A stretch of DNA of 64,000 bases from Actinoplanes sp. DH11 (GTDB lineage Bacteria > Actinomycetota > Actinomycetes > Mycobacteriales > Micromonosporaceae): positions 1 through 64,000 of the forward strand of contig NZ_JAHWGU010000019.1 of the NCBI RefSeq assembly GCF_020873875.1. Direction: 5' to 3'. Under the pieces are notes generated by a model. It was not told the DNA's origin and made no database searches. It was given only the letters and a program-made list of their open reading frames with translations. The translations under genes were made by a program, and so were the position numbers. Below, piece after piece: positions 59,040 to 64,000 of this stretch (the first letter of the stretch is position 1; each line of letters starts with the position of its first letter).

Positions 59040-59846
59040 ATGACGAGACCGCTTCGCTTCGGGGTCGTGGCCCCGCTCAACACTGACCTGCCGACGTGGC
59101 TGGCCCAGGTGCGCCGCATCGACGACAGCGGCTACTCGACGTTGCTGATGCCGGATTTCCCGTTGCTGCAACCGGCGCCGGGTCCCACGTTGGCCACCGC
59201 CGCGGCCCTGACCGGCCTGCGAGTGGGCACCTGGGTGTACGCCTCCCCGCTACGCCCGGCCTGGCTGACGGCGTGGGAGGCGCACTCGCTGTCTCAGCTC
59301 ACCGACGGACGCTTCGAGCTGGGCATCGGCACCGGCCGGCCAGGAATCGACGACGAGCTCCGCGACAAGGGAATGCCTGCCGTCCCGCCGCACGAGCGGC
59401 TGGCCCGGATACGCGAGACCGTGCGGAGGCTACGAGATTTCGACGGCCCCGAGCGGCACACGCCGGTGGCGATGGCCGTCCGCGGCCCGAAGGCTCGGGC
59501 GCTGGCGGCCGAGGCCGCCGACACGGTCACCTTCGTGCAAGCGCCGGACGAGTCCCGGACCGAGGTCACGCGACTGGCACGCGACCTGCGCGCCGCCCGC
59601 GACGTAGAGCTCGCGAATGCCGTGTCGGTCATCGGCGACCGGGTGGCGTCGCACATGGCGCCTCCCGGCACCGACACTGCCGCAGCTCGCGCGGCGGACT
59701 CGCTGGTCACGCTCCCGGAGGATCCGGCGGCCGCCGCCGAGGAGATCCAGCGGCGACGGGAAGAGATCGGCTTCTCCTACTTCGTCATCGGCGCCGACTT
59801 CGCCGACACGTTCGCTCCGGTCGTGGCCAAGCTGGGCGGACGGTAG
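59040..59846 (+). CDS. luciferase-like monooxygenase (F420- or FMN-dependent)
   Basis: A 268-residue LLM-family protein: LRFGVVAPLNTDLPTWLAQV, STLLMPDFPLLQPAP, LRVGTWVYASPLRPAWLTAW and GRFELGIGTGRPGID. The length and GTG..LMPDF pattern match mycobacterial/actinobacterial F420-type members, but the cofactor cannot be fixed. The ATG follows GAGGGGAT. It differs in subgroup from the two LLM proteins near 8-9 kb. Confidence 0.85.
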   Translation: MTRPLRFGVVAPLNTDLPTWLAQVRRIDDSGYSTLLMPDFPLLQPAPGPTLATAAALTGLRVGTWVYASPLRPAWLTAWEAHSLSQLTDGRFELGIGTGRPGIDDELRDKGMPAVPPHERLARIRETVRRLRDFDGPERHTPVAMAVRGPKARALAAEAADTVTFVQAPDESRTEVTRLARDLRAARDVELANAVSVIGDRVASHMAPPGTDTAAARAADSLVTLPEDPAAAAEEIQRRREEIGFSYFVIGADFADTFAPVVAKLGGR

Positions 59847-59907
59847 TTCGCCGCCGAGCAATGGTGGCGGCGAATACGCCGGCCGCCCTCGTCAGTCCTT
59901 CCGCCCG

Positions 59908-60489
59908 TCAGTCCGGCTGCTGCTCCGTGCGAGGTCGTGGCGTCGCGGCGGGCTCGGGCGGCGCTGGACGGGACGTGTGCGCCGGTCCGGCGTACGGGTG
60001 CAGTTTGAGCTTCTCGTGGATGGCGGCCGGCGGTTTGCGGGTGGTACGGTACGCCAGATCCTCCAGATAGATCCACAGGTTGCTGTTGCGCTTGTCGCGT
60101 TCGGCGCGCACGAACGGCTCGATCGCCTCCCAGATGCGTCGGGCCTGTGAGCCGTTCGAGCCGATGATCAGTTCCTCCTTGACGATGCCGTGCGCGACGA
60201 GTTTGCCGAGGTCGTCGTAGAGACCGCCCACCATGCGCAATTGGGCCCGGACCTCCAGCGGCAGGTCCGTGTACGGCTGGACCGGTTGCCGGGGAAGTTT
60301 GTCGAAGATGAACTGCTGAGCGTCGAAGAACTCCTGGGTTCGGAACCGGCTGAAGACCTGGAGCACGACCGGCAGGGCGTAGCCGTCCATCGTGGTCCGC
60401 GTCTGCCGGAGCGCGAGCGTCCCGGAGACGATCAGCGAGACGACGGAGATGGCGATGGAGATGAGGGTTATCGCTGTCCTGGCGTCCAC
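59908..60489 (-). CDS. DUF4760-like membrane-anchored protein
   Basis: A 193-residue protein with one N-terminal helix (AITLISIAISVVSLIVSGTL), then a helical domain with RTQEFFDAQQFIFDKLPRQP, GGLYDDLGKLVAHGIVKEEL and RRIWEAIEPFVRAERDKRNS. This is the DUF4760 pattern; no function is known. A Pro-rich tail ends it. The GTG start is assumed from the helix position. Confidence 0.72.
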   Translation of the reverse strand: MDARTAITLISIAISVVSLIVSGTLALRQTRTTMDGYALPVVLQVFSRFRTQEFFDAQQFIFDKLPRQPVQPYTDLPLEVRAQLRMVGGLYDDLGKLVAHGIVKEELIIGSNGSQARRIWEAIEPFVRAERDKRNSNLWIYLEDLAYRTTRKPPAAIHEKLKLHPYAGPAHTSRPAPPEPAATPRPRTEQQPD

Positions 60490-60529
60490 GCATCCAACGT
60501 AATCGATCCGCAGCTCGTAGTCGGGCTGT

Positions 60530-61578
60530 TCACCACCGGTTGCTCGGTGCCGGCTGCTCGGCGCCGGCTGTTTCGTTGTCGCGGGCCAGCCGGTACGCCG
60601 TGACCACCAGCATCAGCGCCACCACCCCGACCGTCACATCACTGGCGACCGCCATCGCCGCCGACATCGGCTGATAGGCGGGGCTCAACCCGGCCCCGGC
60701 CGCCGCCGCGAGAAGCCCCGCCGACCAGCCGGCGACCACGTGACGCTGCGTCCACCCGGACCGCCGCGACCAGACACCCACCACCGCCACCACGGCGACG
60801 ACGGCCAGCACCCGCGCGCCGACGCCGGGCCAGCCGGCGACGAACCAGAGGCCTAAATGGACGGCGAGTGCGAGAGACCCGAACACCAGCGGATGCGGTA
60901 CGCGGCCCGCGCGCCCGCGGTGCACCCCCCGCCACCGTGGCAGCAGGGCGGTGGCCACAAGCACGACCACCACCAGGACCGCGAGTCCGGCCTGGGCGGG
61001 GGAGAGCAGGAAACCCTTCCGCCCGTCCTCGCCGTCCGCGAAAATCATCAAACTGCCGAGCACGTACAGCACACCGATGCCGACAGCCCGCGCCGCCGCA
61101 GCCACGGCCGCCGCCGCTCCGCCGGCCGCAGAGCCGACTCCACCAGCATGATCGGTGCGCAGATGCTCAGCAGGACGTGGTTGCCGATGAAGGTGACGGC
61201 CTGGTCGGCACTGAACCCGAACACCGGCACCAGGGTCGCGGCCGCGGCCTGCGCCTGATCGGCGAATTCGGTGTCGTCGAGGAACCCGGGGTTGAACAAC
61301 GACTGGTCGACCAGGGCGGCCTGCACGATGCCGAACGCGCCGGCCAGCAGCACCATCGCCGGCCAGCCACCGCCGGTGCGCCGGGCGACCTCGCGGACGA
61401 GGACGGCGGCACCGCCGTACAGCGGCGCCAGGAACAGGATCACCACCGGGAAATCGGTGACGGCGAAACCACCCCAGGAGCACTCGGCCGCCCACGGGGC
61501 GAGCACCAGCAGCGCCACCACCGGCTTCCAGGGCCGCAGCCGTCCCCGTTCTGGTCCTGCCACGTCCGCACTCTTCAC
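60530..61578 (-). pseudogene. multi-pass membrane protein with one frameshift
   Basis: The first frame (GTG 61578, GGGGAGG nine bases upstream) reads WKPVVALLVLAPWAAECSWG, FPVVILFLAPLYGGAAVLVR and HVLLSICAPIMLVESALRP. After RPWLRRRGLSA, near 61090, the frame must shift by one to continue with GIGVLYVLGSLMIFADGEDG, QAGLAVLVVVVLVATALLP and later helices. Together they give about 350 residues and nine or ten helices. The site is G/C-rich, so a sequencing error is possible. Family unknown. Confidence 0.7.
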
Positions 61579-61798
61579 CCGATCGCCTCCCCGCCGGCAC
61601 CGCCTCTGTCGGGTTCCACCCTCGCGCCCCCGGCAGCCGGCCGCTGCGGCCATCGGTCGGTCCCGCGCCGACGAAGGTCGATGACGAAAGTCGGTCAGCG
61701 CGGCCAGGCACGCCGCAGGTCGCGCGCACTGTCCACCACGAGACACGACGGGTCACCCCGGCATCGAGCGCGGCCGTCGGCGGTGGGCCGCGTGGCGT

Positions 61799-61873
61799 GT
61801 TGATCTGCTAGCGCTACGAAATCGCGGTTTCAGCCCCTTGATCACAGCGATTTCGTAGCGCTAGCAGATCAAC
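61799..61873. repeat. 75-bp dispersed palindromic element, copy 2
   Basis: Same architecture as 10243-10317: GTTGATCTGCTAGCG, CTACGAAATCGC, the centre CCCCTTGATCACA, GCGATTTCGTAGCG and CTAGCAGATCAAC. In this copy the two arms match each other almost perfectly, which suggests the arms are kept complementary. Both copies are followed by ATCTCG. Confidence 0.85.
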
Positions 61874-61964
61874 ATCTCGCCATGGACGGCGTGGCACGTC
61901 GGCTGCGGCTGAAACGGCGATCGGGGACGATGGAAGCACGCTGACCGACGCTGACGGAGGACGC

Positions 61965-62180
61965 GTGAGCCCCGAACGGCCTCGACGCTCGCCCCGGCCG
62001 ATGCTGTGGACGGCCATCTCCGCACTGTGCGTCTTCGGGGCGCGCCTTCTCAGCGGCCCGGACGACAGCTTCGGCGGGCCGGTCCTGCACTACGTGGTGC
62101 TGGGTGCTTCCGGCGCGGTCCTGGCAACGTCGATCGTGCTGCTGGTGCGCCAAGGCAGACGCGGCCGCGAGGAGCGATAG
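61965..62180 (+). CDS. small two-helix membrane protein
   Basis: A 71-residue protein: a basic start, then PMLWTAISALCVFGARLL and LHYVVLGASGAVLATSIVLL, and a basic end. The GTG start follows ACGGAGGACGC. It is probably a real but uncharacterised membrane protein. Confidence 0.6.
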   Translation: MSPERPRRSPRPMLWTAISALCVFGARLLSGPDDSFGGPVLHYVVLGASGAVLATSIVLLVRQGRRGREER

Positions 62181-62252
62181 GCCCGGCCCGGTGGCGTGCG
62201 CGTAGCAGGCGGGACTTGACCTTGCGCCTTCCGGACGGGAACCGTAGGGGCC

Positions 62253-62687
62253 ATGGCTGACCACGTTGTCGCGCGTGTTCTGCTCCGGGCCGGCCGGTGG
62301 GACGAGGCGCTTGCCGCGCTGCCGCCGGATGCCCTCGCCGCGCGGGCCGAGATCCTGGTGGACCGTCACTGGTGGCGGCTGGACGCCGCGGGGGCCGCCG
62401 CGGAGGCGGTCGCGGCGCTGCGGCCCGGCGACCCGGAGTCCTATGCGGTACGGCACATCGGCGACCACCTGCTGCAGCGTTCCCGGGAGGAGGGGATCGA
62501 CCTGTTGCGCCGGTCGTACCATCTCCGCGCCTGCCTGGGTGCCCGGCCGCAGACCGCGGCGGCGGCGGCCACTCTCGCCGCCGGGCTCGGCGCCGGAGCG
62601 CAAGCCGACCAGCTCCGCGAGGCCGCCGGGCTCACCGCTCGCGAGCTGGGGCTCACCTGGCTGCTGCCGGCCGTGCGGGCCGGCTGA
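62253..62687 (+). CDS. small helical protein of unknown function
   Basis: A 144-residue alanine-rich helical protein without membrane segments. WDEALAALPPDALAARAEIL and GDHLLQRSREEGIDLLRRSY have a TPR-like rhythm. It is convergent with the CU044_5270-type gene; the two ends are five bases apart. No family assigned with confidence. Confidence 0.55.
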   Translation: MADHVVARVLLRAGRWDEALAALPPDALAARAEILVDRHWWRLDAAGAAAEAVAALRPGDPESYAVRHIGDHLLQRSREEGIDLLRRSYHLRACLGARPQTAAAAATLAAGLGAGAQADQLREAAGLTARELGLTWLLPAVRAG

Positions 62688-62691
62688 CGCG

Positions 62692-63621
62692 TCACGGGCG
62701 GCGGCCGACCTCGTCGACGACCGCCTGCACGGTGGTCTCCGACTGCATGCCGAGGTAGGCGTACTCCTTCTCGTCGAAGATCCACATGTTCGTGTGGCCG
62801 CTGAACGTCCACGCCACCCCGGTGCCCGCCCGGCCCGCCGCGTCGACGGCGTCCTCCAGCACGGTGACGCCGGGGATGCGGGCCGCCGCCCGGTACAGCG
62901 CCGCCCGCTGCGCCGGCCGCAGGTAGTGCGTCCCCGCCAGGTCCATCACGGTCTTCGCCTGGCCGTTCGTCATGTTCTGCGCCGGGTCGTCGGTGTGTTG
63001 GCGGTTGGCGTCGGCCAGGTGGCGGGCCATGGCGACCGAGTCGGTGGGCAGGTCCGGCTGGTACGCGGGGTCCGGCGTACAGGAATCGCCCTGCCGGGTC
63101 CCGGAGACGTATTCGCCGTTGCGGCAGCCGGGCAGCAACGAGCGCACCAGGCCGGCGGACTCCCGGTTGAAGATCAGGCCGTCGCGGGTGCCGTCGATGG
63201 AGTGCCAGGCCTCGTTCAGGATGAGCCCGTCGCGGTTCACCGACCGCACGTAGAAAAACTGGTCGCCGCGCGGCAGCACGTCGGGTTGCCGCGCGGCTTG
63301 CGCGGCGGCCGCGCCGAGGACCTGCGCGGCGGGCCGGATCGACAGCCGGGTGCCGGGCCCGTACCCGGGTGTCGCGGACAGCGTTCCCGGTGCCCGCACC
63401 GGTCCCGCCGGTGGGCTTGCCACCTGCGGGAACGGGTTCGGGTCCGGCTGCGCGGGTGTCGCCCACCACCCGGCGGCGACCAGGGTCAGCGCCGCCAGGC
63501 CGCCGGTGAGCGCGAACCGCCGCCTGCGGCGCGTCCGCTGCTTGGCGCGCAGCCGCGACAGCACGGCGTCCGGGTCGGCGGAATGCTGCAGGAGAGCGTC
63601 GCGCAGGCTTGCGGGATTCAT
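62692..63621 (-). CDS. CU044_5270-family membrane protein, partner of the sigma factor
   Basis: A 309-residue protein: a short cytoplasmic part (LRDALLQHSADPDAVLSRLR), one membrane helix (RRFALTGGLAALTLVAAGWW, about 36-55) and a ~250-residue outer domain with RGDQFFYVRSVNRDGLI, EAWHSIDGTRDGLIFNR and YLRPAQRAALYRAAARIPG. This is the CU044_5270 type commonly encoded directly after SigE-like ECF sigma factors in actinobacteria. Here its ATG lies four bases beyond the sigma gene's stop, so it is a candidate regulator (anti-sigma-like) of that factor. Confidence 0.82.
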   Translation of the reverse strand: MNPASLRDALLQHSADPDAVLSRLRAKQRTRRRRRFALTGGLAALTLVAAGWWATPAQPDPNPFPQVASPPAGPVRAPGTLSATPGYGPGTRLSIRPAAQVLGAAAAQAARQPDVLPRGDQFFYVRSVNRDGLILNEAWHSIDGTRDGLIFNRESAGLVRSLLPGCRNGEYVSGTRQGDSCTPDPAYQPDLPTDSVAMARHLADANRQHTDDPAQNMTNGQAKTVMDLAGTHYLRPAQRAALYRAAARIPGVTVLEDAVDAAGRAGTGVAWTFSGHTNMWIFDEKEYAYLGMQSETTVQAVVDEVGRRP

Positions 63622-63625
63622 CGGA

Positions 63626-64000
63626 TCAGCCTCGTTCGGTGAGGGCGGGCGCCAGGCGCAGGGCAGCCCGGGCATGGGAGAGATGCGACCGTACGGTGGC
63701 CGGCGAGCAATCCAGCGCCACGGCGATGTCGTCGTCGCTCTGGTCGAAGAGGTACCGCAGCACCACGGCCGCGCGTTGCCGGTCCGGCAACCGGGCGAGC
63801 AGCCGCTCGACCAGGTCACGGTCGTCGACGGCACCGTGCGGGTCGTGACGCTGCCGATCGAAGACTTCGGGGTCGGCGCTGACCTCGGTACGGCGGCGTC
63901 GAGCCGTGCGCTGCTCGGACAGGAACGTGGAGGTCACCACCCGGCGGACGTACGCGAGCGGGTGCGCCATCCGGCCGATCCGCCACCACCGCGTCGACAC
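63626..64000 (-). CDS. ECF RNA polymerase sigma factor, C-terminal part (cut by window edge)
   Basis: The visible 124 residues cover the end of region 2 (HPLAYVRRVVTSTFLSEQR) and a full region 4 with LVERLLARLPDRQRAAVVLR, YLFDQSDDDIAVALDCSPAT and VRSHLSHARAALRL. The pattern is that of the SigE family of actinobacterial ECF factors. The beginning of the gene lies past 64000. It is followed at once by the CU044_5270-type gene. Confidence 0.88.
   Translation of the reverse strand: MSTRWWRIGRMAHPLAYVRRVVTSTFLSEQRTARRRRTEVSADPEVFDRQRHDPHGAVDDRDLVERLLARLPDRQRAAVVLRYLFDQSDDDIAVALDCSPATVRSHLSHARAALRLAPALTERG

Overview
The window comes from a high-GC, actinomycete-type genome. The protein style suggests Micromonosporaceae (Actinoplanes-like), but that is inference from family recognition only. 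Third codon positions are strongly G/C, GTG starts are common, and many genes look leaderless, with a TAnnnT-like -10 box about 5-8 bases before the start codon. One stretch, roughly 31.6-35.6 kb, is visibly poorer in G+C and lies inside a worn integrative region that ends at a tRNA-Leu(GAG) gene (38103-38187, minus).

Layout. 0-10 kb: an IS630 transposase start cut by the window edge, a class IV PLP enzyme, a membrane GGDEF-EAL protein, a very large TIR / membrane / coiled-coil / WD40 protein, two convergent luciferase-like monooxygenases and a decayed GH43 gene. 10-16 kb: a MarR regulator divergent from a small membrane protein, a membrane protein translationally coupled to glutamate decarboxylase, a secreted/anchored unknown, an HhH membrane protein, a cupin and a collapsed SpoU/TrmH methyltransferase. 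16-23 kb: an ABC exporter split by an in-frame TAG, a nitrilase-family hydrolase, an amidohydrolase and a TetR regulator sharing three copies of one operator, and a beta-hydroxyacid dehydrogenase. 23-28.3 kb: a lysyl-oxidase-like secreted protein, a broken DUF4389 gene, haemolysin III, and a MerR-VOC operon. 28.5-38.2 kb: gene scars (serine and tyrosine recombinases, LuxR, IS5, metallo-beta-lactamase, IS1380) surrounding an apparently intact defence-like cluster. 38-49 kb: ordinary chromosomal genes, including a MocR regulator and an EamA exporter whose start codons overlap. 47-52.4 kb: a histidine kinase, response regulator, ABC ATPase and FtsX permease cassette. 52.5-55.1 kb: a polymorphic-toxin-like Tox-REase-5 protein with an Imm52-like partner. 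55-64 kb: lipase, LD-carboxypeptidase, malate dehydrogenase, an acetyltransferase, a flavin monooxygenase, membrane proteins and an ECF sigma factor cut by the window end.

The best candidate for an undescribed system is the island at 31.7-35.5 kb. It has a three-gene translationally coupled unit (TIR-like DUF1863 protein, three-helix RipA-like membrane protein, small DUF7701-like protein). Next to it is a 795-residue protein with two nucleotide-metabolising (NDT/TIR-like) folds fused to a P-loop ATPase of the Sll1717 type. Defence against phage is inferred from architecture and location; nothing in the sequence proves it. The TIR-WD40 giant at 3.9-7.4 kb is a second candidate immune or signalling protein.

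Two patterns are not explained by gene content. A 75-bp palindromic element occurs twice, 51 kb apart (10243-10317 and 61799-61873). The 3' ends of at least five unrelated genes are repeated just beyond the gene (near 8.7, 14.4, 41.7, 44.0 and 46.8 kb), usually including the stop codon.
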